A stretch of DNA of 10,500 bases from Rhodospirillales bacterium (GCA_024640665.1 JAHEEO010000101.1:1-10500), one strand, 5' to 3'. Shown: positions 1 to 7,713, counted from the first letter of the stretch. Made by a program: numbers and translations. The notes: generated by a model not told the origin, from the letters alone.

Positions 1-2
1 TT

Positions 3-1301
3 GGTCGCGAGACGGCGTGTGCGGAACGCATTCTGGCAAACCTTGCGCGGCGTGCTTTCCGTCGACCCGTCGATCAAGACGATATTGAAAGGCTGATGCC
101 GTTTTTCCATGCCGGCCGAGAGGTGACGGGTCAATTTGATGGTGGGGTTGAGCAGATGATTACGGCTGTGATCGCAAGCCCGGACTTCCTTTACCGTGCC
201 ATTCGGCCGCCTGCTGATTCGGAAGCTTCGCAAATTTACGCGCTGAGTGATTTGGAACTTGCGACACGATTGAGTTTCTTTCTGTGGGGCCAGGGTCCAG
301 ACGACCGTTTGCTTGAAGTGGCGGATCGCGGCGAATTGAAAAACGCAGATGTCATGGCCGCAGAAGTTAACCGCATGTTGGCTGATCCACGTGCGCAGAC
401 TTTGATCACCAACTTCGCCGTTCGATGGCTGAATATCGATGACTTGGATTCGGTCGATCCAGATGACCGACTCTTCCCGGATTTTACTGAAGAGCTTCGA
501 GAAGATTTTGCAATAGAAACGGAATTGTTTATTCGTAGCATTTTGCTCGAAGACGAAGATGTGCGCGAATTACTTTCGGCAGACCATTCGTACTTAAACG
601 AACGTCTTGCCCGGCATTATGGCATTGCGTCTGTGCACGGCCCCCAGTTTCGTCGTGTAACGCTGCAAGATCCGGTGCGGCATGGCTTGTTAGGTAAGGC
701 AGCCGTGTTGATGCGAACTTCGTACGGCGACCGGACGTCGCCGGTGCTGCGTGGTGCATGGGTCCTCGAGAAACTGATGGGCACGCCTCCTACTCCGCCA
801 CCGCCTAATGTCGAAACAGACTTGACTACACCGGAAGGCGAGTTGCCGAAGACCGTGCGCGTTCGGCTGGAGCGGCACCGTGAAAGCCAAAGCTGCAACG
901 GTTGTCATGGCGTGATTGACCCTTACGGCCTTGCCCTGGAGAATTTCACGGCAATCGGGCAGTGGCGTGATGTCGACAACGAAGCGGACGCACCCATCGA
1001 CGCAACGACTACATTGCCGAGTGGCGCTGCAATCGACGGTCCTGTTCAGTTGCGGGAGGCCTTGTTGCGCCGTTCGGATCAGTTTGTGTTGGCGCTCACT
1101 CAAAAGCTTACGATGTACGCGCTGGGTCGAGAGCTTGAGTATTATGATATGCCGCAGGTGCGCGCGGCCGTGCGCGCAGCGGCAGAGCAGGATTACAGAT
1201 TTTCAGCGATCGTTCTGGCGGTCGTTAACAGTGATGCATTCCGAATGCAGGCGTTGTCACATGAGGCACAATCAGCAAACGCGCAGGTTGGGTTACGCTA
1301 A
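3..1301 (+). CDS. DUF1595/DUF1592/DUF1588/DUF1585 c-type cytochrome protein (5' end outside window)
   Basis: The reading frame is open from the first bases of the window, so the gene is cut at its 5' end. The first internal ATG (base 96) is not the true start, because the codons before it already encode a family block (ILANLARRAFRRPV). In order there are a DUF1595 segment ending near SPDFLYR, a DUF1592 segment (ELATRLSFFLW, then ETELF and YLNERLARHYG), a DUF1588 segment (RTSPVLRGAWVLE, PPTPPPP) with a CNGCH heme-c motif at bases 894-908, and a DUF1585 segment (LTMYALGRELEYYD, DYRFSAIVLAVV). All blocks are intact. The CxxCH motif predicts covalent heme attachment in the periplasm. Family members usually also have N-terminal DUF1587 or cytochrome segments, presumably lying upstream here. 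The substrate is unknown. The DUF1552 gene follows after 55 bases, the usual partner of this family. Family assignment is firm; an electron-transfer role is inferred. Confidence 0.93.
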   Translation, partial: GRETACAERILANLARRAFRRPVDQDDIERLMPFFHAGREVTGQFDGGVEQMITAVIASPDFLYRAIRPPADSEASQIYALSDLELATRLSFFLWGQGPDDRLLEVADRGELKNADVMAAEVNRMLADPRAQTLITNFAVRWLNIDDLDSVDPDDRLFPDFTEELREDFAIETELFIRSILLEDEDVRELLSADHSYLNERLARHYGIASVHGPQFRRVTLQDPVRHGLLGKAAVLMRTSYGDRTSPVLRGAWVLEKLMGTPPTPPPPNVETDLTTPEGELPKTVRVRLERHRESQSCNGCHGVIDPYGLALENFTAIGQWRDVDNEADAPIDATTTLPSGAAIDGPVQLREALLRRSDQFVLALTQKLTMYALGRELEYYDMPQVRAAVRAAAEQDYRFSAIVLAVVNSDAFRMQALSHEAQSANAQVGLR

Positions 1302-1356
1302 GCGGGCGGCACTGTCGCTCTATGTGAGCATTTGAAAAATTGAAGGGGTAAGGGCA

Positions 1357-2706
1357 ATGTATCTTACGAAGAAGCATCTTTCTCGCAGAACAGTGTTGCG
1401 TGGCATGGGCACTGCGGTGGCGCTGCCACTTTTAGATGCAATGATCCCAGCCGCCACAGCACTTGCGCAAACCGCAGCCGCGCCGAACCTGCGCGCCGGT
1501 TTTTTCTATATTCCGCACGGCGCCATCATGTGGAACACAGCGCACGGACCCGACATGGATCATTGGACGCCCAGCGGATCGGGCGCTGACTTCAAGCTCA
1601 GCCCGATCATGGAGCCGTTAGAAGACTTGAAGCACTACGTAACTTCGTTTGCGAACCTTGAAAACAAGGCCAGCGCAAATTCAGTGCATGCCGTGAATCC
1701 GGCGACATGGCTGAGCGGCGCTAAGCCAGATTTGCAGTCGCCTGGCGCCAGCATGACGCCGACAATTGATCAAATCATCGCTGCGCACATCGGGCAATCA
1801 ACAGCATTACCGTCACTTGAGGTGGCATCGGAAACGACTATCCAAGTAGCTGCGTGCACCGGTGGCAGCGGAGGCTGCTATTACAGTTCGACATTGTCTT
1901 TCCGGAACGCGACGTCGCCGTTGCCGATGGAATTTAATCCCCGCAAAGTCTTTACGCAGTTATTCGGCGAAGGCGATACGCCGCAAGAACGCGACGCCAT
2001 TTCGCGGCAAACGAAGAGTATTCTGGATTTGATCTCTGAGCGCACGCAGGAATTGCAACGTAGTCTGGGTGCGAGCGATCGCGCGCTGCTTGGCGAGTAT
2101 CTCGATACGGTGCGGGAAATCGAGCGGCGAGTCGAGATGGCTGAACAGCGCGACTTATCCGGTATCGATTTGCCTGAAGCGCCTATCGGCGAACTCGATT
2201 CGTTTGATGATCAGGTTCGGCTCATGTTCGACCTGATCGCCTTGGCGTATCAAGCCAATCTGACAAAAGTCGCTTCCTACATTATGGTTGCCGAAGGCAC
2301 TAACCGAACCTACAACCACATTGGCGTGTCTGACGCGTTTCATCCGCTTTCGCACCATGCGAATGATATCGGTCGATTGCAGCGCCTTGTGCGCATACAG
2401 CGCTACCATATGGAGCGGTTTGCGGATTTTCTCGCAAAGCTGGATTCGATTCCCGACGGTGAAGGATCGTTGCTGGATAACTCGATGTTTATGTATGGCT
2501 CAAATATGAGTAACAGCGACCGCCACAATAACTATCCGCTGCCCAATATTTTGGTCGGCGGCGGCGCTGGAACGCTCAGCGGCGGTCAGCACATCACGTT
2601 GCCGGAGCACACAACGCTGTCGAATCTGCATCTGACCGTGCTCAATAAAGCAGGTCTTGAACTGCAGAGTTTTGCTGATAGTACCGGCGAGATTGCTGGC
2701 GTATAG
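1357..2706 (+). CDS. DUF1552 family protein, Tat-exported
   Basis: This is a 449-residue protein, about the usual length for DUF1552. The N-terminus has a twin-arginine signal (SRRTVLRG at residues 9-16), a hydrophobic stretch and an Ala-rich cleavage region ending near ALAQ at about residue 38. It is therefore predicted to fold in the cytoplasm and be exported by Tat, which often implies a bound cofactor or metal. Family-typical blocks are GFFYIPHGAIMWNTAHG near residues 48-64, a helical middle with REIERRVEMAE, and a C-terminal block YGSNMSNSDRHNNYPLPN followed by a Gly-rich turn. The start is supported by a purine-rich Shine-Dalgarno region (GAAGGGGTAAGGG) just upstream. The biochemical activity is unknown; genes for DUF1552 and DUF1592-type proteins are commonly paired, as here. 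Confident family call, no functional claim. Confidence 0.93.
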   Translation: MYLTKKHLSRRTVLRGMGTAVALPLLDAMIPAATALAQTAAAPNLRAGFFYIPHGAIMWNTAHGPDMDHWTPSGSGADFKLSPIMEPLEDLKHYVTSFANLENKASANSVHAVNPATWLSGAKPDLQSPGASMTPTIDQIIAAHIGQSTALPSLEVASETTIQVAACTGGSGGCYYSSTLSFRNATSPLPMEFNPRKVFTQLFGEGDTPQERDAISRQTKSILDLISERTQELQRSLGASDRALLGEYLDTVREIERRVEMAEQRDLSGIDLPEAPIGELDSFDDQVRLMFDLIALAYQANLTKVASYIMVAEGTNRTYNHIGVSDAFHPLSHHANDIGRLQRLVRIQRYHMERFADFLAKLDSIPDGEGSLLDNSMFMYGSNMSNSDRHNNYPLPNILVGGGAGTLSGGQHITLPEHTTLSNLHLTVLNKAGLELQSFADSTGEIAGV

Positions 2707-2708
2707 GG
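2705..2708 (+). promoter_or_regulatory. Ribosome binding site that sets the MBL-protein start
   Basis: AGGG overlaps the TAG stop codon of the DUF1552 gene and lies 5 bases before GTG 2714. It supports this GTG as the start in place of an in-frame ATG at 2657, which would lie 50 bases inside the DUF1552 gene and would put 19 extra residues before the signal peptide. Confidence 0.6.
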
Positions 2709-2713
2709 CAGTC

Positions 2714-3652
2714 GTGAAGGTAGCAAGCCAACAACGTCGTGCAATACTCCGAGCTGCTGTCGGCGGCGTGGTGGGCGCAACGTGCTCAACGCTCGCAAAT
2801 AGTGCGATTGCGGCAGAGCCGCTGACAATTACGCCGTTAGCGAACGATATCAATCTTATCTCTGGCGCTGGCGGAAACGTTGTGGTGGTGTCGACAGCTG
2901 ATGGACAGGTAATGGTTGACAGCGGAGCTGCAGAGTTTAGTGATGTGCTGTTAGAGACGCTGCGAGAATTGCCGAGTTCGGATCGAATTCATACCTTATT
3001 CAATACGCACTGGCACAAAGCGCAAATAGGCTCCAACGCAAATATCGGACAATCGGGTGCGCGCATCATTGCGCACGAGAAAACCCGTTTGCATCTCGCC
3101 ACCGATTTCTATCTGCCCGATCAGGATAGATACGAGTTGGCACAGCCGGCCGCTGCACATCCTACAGAGAGTTTCTTCACGGGTGGCGAGACCGTTATTG
3201 GGGGGCAGCAGATAACTTATGGCCATCTGCTCGAGGCCCATACGGATGGCGATATATTTGTCAGGTTTAGCCATGCCAATGTGTTGGTTGTTGGTGATGT
3301 CATATCACCAGAAGTCGATCCCGTGCTGGATTGGTTTGGTGGGGGCTGGATAGGTGGGCGCGTTGACGCGCTCGAATTCCTGCTCAATAACAGCGATGAC
3401 TCAACGAGATTTGTACCCAGTGTCGGGCCTGCCGTCGGGCGTGCCGAAGTGCAAACCGAATACGAGCTGATGTCGACTTTATTTGAGCGGCTGGTCGAGC
3501 TGATTCGCCAAGGCAACCGACCGGAAGATAGTCTTGCCGCAGGCGTCATGGATGGATTAAGCCGCAATTTCCATGACCCCATGAAGTTTGTATATGCGGC
3601 ACAAAAGAGTCTCTGGGCACATCACAATACGCTGTCGCATGACATCGTCTAG
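2714..3652 (+). CDS. Exported metallo-beta-lactamase-fold protein with a degenerate Zn2 site
   Basis: I take GTG 2714 as the start, giving 312 residues. It yields a compact signal peptide with a twin-arginine-like QQRRAILR (residues 6-13), a hydrophobic run and an AIAA cleavage site near residue 34. The MBL fold is recognisable from an early strand pair with GGNVVVVSTADGQVMVDSG, the metal loop NTHWH, then AHTDGD, VLVVGDVIS and the late loop RFVPSVGPAVGRAE. Ligands mapped on the class B numbering are H99, H101 and H176 (the Zn1 histidines) and D195 (the bridging Asp), all present. The HxHxDH motif reads HWHKAQ, so the Zn2 Asp and His are A103 and Q104, and the usual late Gly-His-Gly is Ser-Val-Gly (V237). 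It could be a mono-zinc enzyme, an enzyme using another metal, or a non-catalytic binding protein. It sits 7 bases after the DUF1552 gene and 6 bases before the ankyrin gene. Confidence 0.85.
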   Translation: MKVASQQRRAILRAAVGGVVGATCSTLANSAIAAEPLTITPLANDINLISGAGGNVVVVSTADGQVMVDSGAAEFSDVLLETLRELPSSDRIHTLFNTHWHKAQIGSNANIGQSGARIIAHEKTRLHLATDFYLPDQDRYELAQPAAAHPTESFFTGGETVIGGQQITYGHLLEAHTDGDIFVRFSHANVLVVGDVISPEVDPVLDWFGGGWIGGRVDALEFLLNNSDDSTRFVPSVGPAVGRAEVQTEYELMSTLFERLVELIRQGNRPEDSLAAGVMDGLSRNFHDPMKFVYAAQKSLWAHHNTLSHDIV

Positions 3653-3658
3653 CTGCAA

Positions 3659-5176
3659 ATGAACCGGCTATTTATCGGTATCGTCGGCGTCTGTGCCATC
3701 GTTGGCAATGCCTTTGCGCAAGGTACTCTTGCCGAACTCATACAGCGCGGTAGCCGCGACGCTGCAATAGAAATGATACGTGCAGGCAATGACGTCAATA
3801 TCGCCCAAGGCGACGGTACGACGCCACTGCACTGGGCTGTATACAAGATTGACGCAGAACTGGTCAGCTTGCTGCTGCAAAGCGGTGCTGAGCCTGATGT
3901 TGTCAATAGCTATGGTTCCAGCCCATTGTCGGAAGCGGTGAAGACCGCAAATCTCGAATTAGTCGAAATGCTGCTCGCTGCTGGAGCTGATGCTGAAGTG
4001 CCAAACCAAGATGGCCAAACTGCGCTCATGCTGGCAGCCAGAGTCGGTTCCCTGGATATTGCCAAGTTGCTGGTTGCGCAAGGTGCTGACGTCAATGCTC
4101 GTGAAAATTGGCGCGGTCAAACCGCGCTAATCTGGGCGGTCGACGCAAACGCGGCGGATGTGGCGGCATTCTTGATTGAGCAAGGAGCCAACGTAAATAT
4201 TCGCGCAGCGGCGAACGACTGGGGCGCGCAACTTACATCTGAGCCACGTGCTCAATATCGTCCCACTGGTGGACTGACACCCCTGCTGTATGCGGCGCGC
4301 TCAGGTTGCACGGCCTGCGTCGAGGTGATTTTGGATGCCGGTGCCGATCCAAATCAACCGAATCCGGACGGCGTCACACCGCTCATTGTCGCCATTGAAA
4401 ACTTCGCATTCGATGCTGCGATATTGTTATTGGACCGAGGGGCCAACCCGAATACATGGGATTGGTGGGGCCGCACGCCTTTATATGCAGCTGTTGATAT
4501 AAATTCCTTTACTGGGCGGGCTGAAAGATCGGGTGCCGTTCATCTTGCGTCCGCAATAGATGTCATCGAATCGCTGTTGAGTGCCGGCGTCAACCCGAAT
4601 CCGCAGCTTAATATGCATCGGCCTGCCCGCGGCGGCAATTTGAGCCGATTTGTCGACGATTCATTGACCACTGGGGCGACGCCATTGCTGCGTGCAGCGA
4701 TCGCTCACGACAACGATACAGTGCGCGCTTTGCTGGATGCGGGCGCACATGTCGATTTGCCCAATGTCATGGGCATCACGCCGCTGATGGGCGCGGCTGG
4801 GATGGGTGTGTCGCGGCGCGACCGGAGAATTGGTCTAGGCAGTAACGTAGAAGCACGCGCAATAGAGACGCTGCAGATTCTGCGAGCCGCCGGTGCCGAT
4901 ATCAATGCTCGCGTGGTGGCTAATTTCAATAAGACTGCCCGTATTGCGCGGCCGAGCACGATGACCGAGAGAGAAGGGCAGACTGCTCTATACGGCGCCA
5001 TCAAATTCGGCTGGGCCCAGGTTGCCGAATATCTGATAAGCAATGGTGCAACGGTTGATATTGTCGATGCGCATGGTAAAACGCCGCTCGACGCTGCAAC
5101 AGGCAATACAGGTGGTCGCGACAACACAGTGTCCGAAGAAATCGCGGCGATGCTGCGGGCAGCGAGCGCCCAATAA
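3659..5176 (+). CDS. Exported ankyrin-repeat protein
   Basis: This 505-residue protein opens with a Sec signal peptide (MNRLFIGIVGVCAIVGNAFA, cleavage near residue 20). It then consists almost entirely of ankyrin repeats, about 12 including weaker first and last ones. Repeats begin near residues 23, 54, 87, 120, 154, 206, 239, 272, 340, 373, 440 and 474, most with the TPL or TAL opening and the GAD(V/P)N turn. Three repeats carry long insertions or extended loops (residues 183-205, 282-339 and 381-440), unlike a plain solenoid. No enzymatic domain is visible. Ankyrin arrays bind proteins, so it may scaffold the neighbouring exported proteins in the periplasm; that is inference. The gene follows the MBL gene by 6 bases with no strong Shine-Dalgarno sequence, which suggests translational coupling. 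The start is supported by the signal peptide. From memory, similar exported ankyrin proteins accompany DUF1592/DUF1552 genes in Acidobacteria and Gammaproteobacteria. Confidence 0.9.
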   Translation: MNRLFIGIVGVCAIVGNAFAQGTLAELIQRGSRDAAIEMIRAGNDVNIAQGDGTTPLHWAVYKIDAELVSLLLQSGAEPDVVNSYGSSPLSEAVKTANLELVEMLLAAGADAEVPNQDGQTALMLAARVGSLDIAKLLVAQGADVNARENWRGQTALIWAVDANAADVAAFLIEQGANVNIRAAANDWGAQLTSEPRAQYRPTGGLTPLLYAARSGCTACVEVILDAGADPNQPNPDGVTPLIVAIENFAFDAAILLLDRGANPNTWDWWGRTPLYAAVDINSFTGRAERSGAVHLASAIDVIESLLSAGVNPNPQLNMHRPARGGNLSRFVDDSLTTGATPLLRAAIAHDNDTVRALLDAGAHVDLPNVMGITPLMGAAGMGVSRRDRRIGLGSNVEARAIETLQILRAAGADINARVVANFNKTARIARPSTMTEREGQTALYGAIKFGWAQVAEYLISNGATVDIVDAHGKTPLDAATGNTGGRDNTVSEEIAAMLRAASAQ

Positions 5177-5260
5177 AATAAGGATTCTTGGTTTAGATTC
5201 TCAATTCGCGGCCGGTCATGATGACTGAGCTGTGCCCCATTGCGTAAAGTCAGTAGCTGA

Positions 5261-6025
5261 ATGTCTATCATCGAAGTTAACGGCCTGGTAAAGAAATATC
5301 CAAAACCCGGCAGTACGACCGAGTTTTTTCATGCGGTGGACGGGATTTCTCTGCAGATCGAGGCGGGCGAGATCTACGGCATTCTTGGGCCGAACGGGGC
5401 AGGCAAGACAACGTCATTAGAAATGCTGGAAGGCTTGACGGTGATCGATGCTGGCGAAGCATACATTGATGGCATCGACGTAAAAAAGCGCCCCTACGAT
5501 GTGAAGAAGATCATCGGCGTTCAGCTGCAGGCCAATGAGTATTTCGATCATCTGTCCATTGCAGAACTAATTGTGCTTTTTGGCTCGCTGTATGGGCTTG
5601 AGGCCGATGCAATGCGCTTGCTTGCAAAAGTTGGATTAGAAGAGAAAGCCGACGCGAAGCCGGCTGCATTGTCGGGCGGCCAGAAGCAACGGTTTTCGAT
5701 CGCCAGCGCGCTTGTGAATGAGCCAAAGGTTTTATTCTTGGACGAGCCGACAACCGGGCTTGACCCGCAGGCAAAGCGCAATCTGTGGGATCTGGTAAAA
5801 GGCCTCAACAAGATCGGTATGACCATAGTGTTGACAACTCACAATATGGAAGAAGCGGAATATTTGTGCGGCCGAATCGCCATCATGGATAGCGGTCACA
5901 TCATCGCGGAAGGAACGCCGCAAGAACTCATCCTAAAATATGCTCCCGAGCCGCCTCTGGCCGCTTTGCACGGTAATCTCGAAGACGTATTCATTAGCCT
6001 GACCGGCAGCGCGCTGAGGGAATAG
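5261..6025 (+). CDS. ABC-2 type transporter, ATP-binding protein
   Basis: This 254-residue protein is a complete ABC ATPase. It has Walker A GPNGAGKTT (43-51), a Q-loop at VQLQAN (87-92), signature LSGGQKQR (137-144), Walker B VLFLDEP (157-163), D-loop GLD (166-168) and switch His194 in TTHNMEEAE. The layout matches the CcmA/NodI/DrrA-type subfamily that pairs with ABC-2 permeases to export small molecules, lipids, polysaccharides or peptides. An in-frame TGA lies directly before the ATG, so this is the earliest possible start, and the N-terminus (IIEVNGLVKKYP) is at the family-usual distance. No clear Shine-Dalgarno sequence is seen. The permease follows after 2 bases. All catalytic residues are present, so it should be active. 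The substrate cannot be read from sequence. Confidence 0.95.
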   Translation: MSIIEVNGLVKKYPKPGSTTEFFHAVDGISLQIEAGEIYGILGPNGAGKTTSLEMLEGLTVIDAGEAYIDGIDVKKRPYDVKKIIGVQLQANEYFDHLSIAELIVLFGSLYGLEADAMRLLAKVGLEEKADAKPAALSGGQKQRFSIASALVNEPKVLFLDEPTTGLDPQAKRNLWDLVKGLNKIGMTIVLTTHNMEEAEYLCGRIAIMDSGHIIAEGTPQELILKYAPEPPLAALHGNLEDVFISLTGSALRE

Positions 6026-6027
6026 TC

Positions 6028-7113
6028 ATGAAACTGGCATTCATCATGGCGCGGACCTTTCTGAAGCTCTTTTCGCGAGACCGACAAGCCATCTTTTTTA
6101 GTCTGTTTTTCCCGATAGTCTTCATGCTGATATTCGGCGTGTTGGGTGCCGGCGACGAAGACCCGATCGAAGTCGGTGTTGTTAATCGCTTTCCCAATGA
6201 ACTGGCCAACGAGTTCATTGCCACGCTGAACAGCAACGAGTTATTTGCTGTTAACGAAGGGGACGAAGCGGACTTGAGAGCGCAGCTTGTCGACGGAGAT
6301 CTAACGCTGGTGCTGCTGCTTCCGGAGAGCTTTCAGGATAACGGAGCTACTGCGGAACTTACGGTGTTGGTAGATATGTCGCAGGCCCGGCAACTCTCGC
6401 TCATAAGGCCGGTGCTGGCGCAAGCCCTTGTTGGCGTCGAGCGTGAACTTCGCAATACGACGCCTTTGTTTTCAATTCGCGAAGAAGACGTGCAGGCGCG
6501 GTCGCAAAACTATTTGGATTTTCTGGTTCCAGGCTTGTTGGCGCTGACACTCATGCAGCTCAGCATTGCCGGCAGCGGGTTCAATATCGTCGAGTTTCGG
6601 CGTAAAGGGATTTTGAAGCGGCTGTTCGTTACGCCGATTCAACCCAAGGATTTTATCGGCGGCCTGGTGATGTCCCGCCTGGTGCTGTGCTTGATGCAAA
6701 TTACGTTTTTGTTGGCGGTTGCTGTATTCTTGCTCGATGTCACGTTCGTTGGCAGCTTCATTTCAATGTATAGCGTAATTTTGCTGGGCACCGTGATCTT
6801 TCTCAGTATTGGTTTTTGTCTTGGCAGTATCGCCAAAACACAACAGTCCATCATGGCGATCGGAAACCTCGTTACGTTTCCGCAGATGTTGTTGTCCGGG
6901 GTGTTCTATCCGATAGACGCGCTGCCTGCTCTCGTTCAGCCGCTGGCGAAAATACTGCCCTTGAGTTTCGTCGCTACGGCGCTTCGAGAAATCGCTGTTA
7001 ATGGCCTCTCATTGCTTGAGATGATGCCTAATATTGTCGGTCTAATTGTCTGGCTCGGGGTATCGTTGCTGCTGGCTATTCGCCTTTTTGTCTGGCAAGA
7101 GGTCGCGACATAG
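6028..7113 (+). CDS. ABC-2 type transporter permease
   Basis: This 361-residue inner-membrane protein has the ABC-2 (ABC2_membrane_3-like) plan. There is one membrane segment near residues 21-41, a large extracytoplasmic domain of about 120 residues (45-165), then five segments near 166-186, 213-235, 245-268, 276-296 and 336-356. The block NYLDFLVPGLLALTLMQ, the cytoplasmic loop EFRRKGILKRLFVTP and the late PLSFVATALREI stretch are family hallmarks. It begins 2 bases after the ATPase stop codon, so the two form one translationally coupled exporter. The ATPase provides the only nucleotide-binding domain nearby, so a 2+2 homodimeric assembly is likely. A drug, lipid or polyketide exporter is possible; the cargo is unknown. 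Confidence 0.93.
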   Translation: MKLAFIMARTFLKLFSRDRQAIFFSLFFPIVFMLIFGVLGAGDEDPIEVGVVNRFPNELANEFIATLNSNELFAVNEGDEADLRAQLVDGDLTLVLLLPESFQDNGATAELTVLVDMSQARQLSLIRPVLAQALVGVERELRNTTPLFSIREEDVQARSQNYLDFLVPGLLALTLMQLSIAGSGFNIVEFRRKGILKRLFVTPIQPKDFIGGLVMSRLVLCLMQITFLLAVAVFLLDVTFVGSFISMYSVILLGTVIFLSIGFCLGSIAKTQQSIMAIGNLVTFPQMLLSGVFYPIDALPALVQPLAKILPLSFVATALREIAVNGLSLLEMMPNIVGLIVWLGVSLLLAIRLFVWQEVAT

Positions 7114-7335
7114 CCGAGCTCGACGCGTCCATAGTTGCCGTCCAAGAGATGATGCAGTAGCAATCAGTGATGGAGCTGGGGAGAATGCAATATGCATAAG
7201 TGGGCTACAGAGTATCGGTGGGCGTTTAGTGCCGTTTGCGCGTTTTTCGACTGAATCATTCGAAGCTGCGGACCTTTCAGCTTGAGTCTGATACGCTGTT
7301 GTTGCAGCGTCGTTCTGTAAGCAAGGGGGTGAGCA
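7114..7335 (+). other. Intergenic leader before the DUF6152 gene
   Basis: These 222 bases separate the exporter from the next gene pair and are the longest non-coding gap in the window. I see no convincing gene: the longest reading frames here are tails of out-of-frame overlaps with the permease. Three short inverted repeats lie at 7246-7264 (TTCGA/TCGAA), 7263-7283 (AAGCTG/CAGCTT) and 7293-7310 (ACGCTG/CAGCGT). None has a T-run that would make it a standard terminator. I found no good -35/-10 pair. The gap probably holds the end of the exporter transcript and the promoter and leader of the following genes. Confidence 0.5.
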
Positions 7336-7713
7336 ATGAGACGTAGAATTCTTTCTCTGCTTGGCTGCGCAGGCATATTCTTGTCGGCGGCCGGGCAAGG
7401 GCACCATTCTGTTTCTGGCGTATTCGATGCCGATGCACCGTTTGATTTGACCGGCACCATTAGTGAAGTCGAATGGATCAATCCACACGTTTACATTCAC
7501 CTTGATGTAACGGACGCCGACGGCAATATCGTGTCTTGGGCGCTTGAAACTGCGCCAACCCAGTTCTTCCGCAATGCCGGTGTATCGAAATCCATGTTGG
7601 AAGGGGATGGCGGCGAAGTCAGTATCACTGGAATTCAGGGGCATGACAAAACCAAACATATGGGATGGATTCGGCGAATTACGTTCGCCGACGGGCGCTT
7701 CATACAAATTTAG
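7336..7713 (+). CDS. DUF6152 family small secreted protein
   Basis: This 125-residue protein starts at an ATG behind a strong Shine-Dalgarno sequence (GGGGGTGA, ending 3 bases before the start). Residues 1 to about 20-22 are a signal peptide (MRRRILSLLG, then a hydrophobic run). The mature domain has the DUF6152 pattern: HHSV near the mature N-terminus, FDLTGTISEVEWINPH (36-51), a strand with VSWALET (66-72) and a C-terminal GWIRRITFADG strand. It is predicted to be a small beta-rich periplasmic or secreted domain of unknown function. It is rich in histidine: H23, H24, H51, H55, H103 and H108. That would suit metal binding, but no metal has been shown as far as I know. The next gene follows after 72 bases and encodes another secreted protein. 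The family call is fairly sure. Confidence 0.85.
   Translation: MRRRILSLLGCAGIFLSAAGQGHHSVSGVFDADAPFDLTGTISEVEWINPHVYIHLDVTDADGNIVSWALETAPTQFFRNAGVSKSMLEGDGGEVSITGIQGHDKTKHMGWIRRITFADGRFIQI

Noticed and set aside
2657..2713. Upstream ATG start for the MBL protein, overlapping the DUF1552 gene by 50 bases
   Set aside because: It adds a 19-residue extension before a complete signal peptide, while GTG 2714 has a well-placed ribosome binding site.
4705..5271. A 188-residue open frame on the minus strand inside the ankyrin gene
   Set aside because: It mirrors the repeat-rich + strand gene; its Ala/Ser-rich translation is typical of an antisense shadow.
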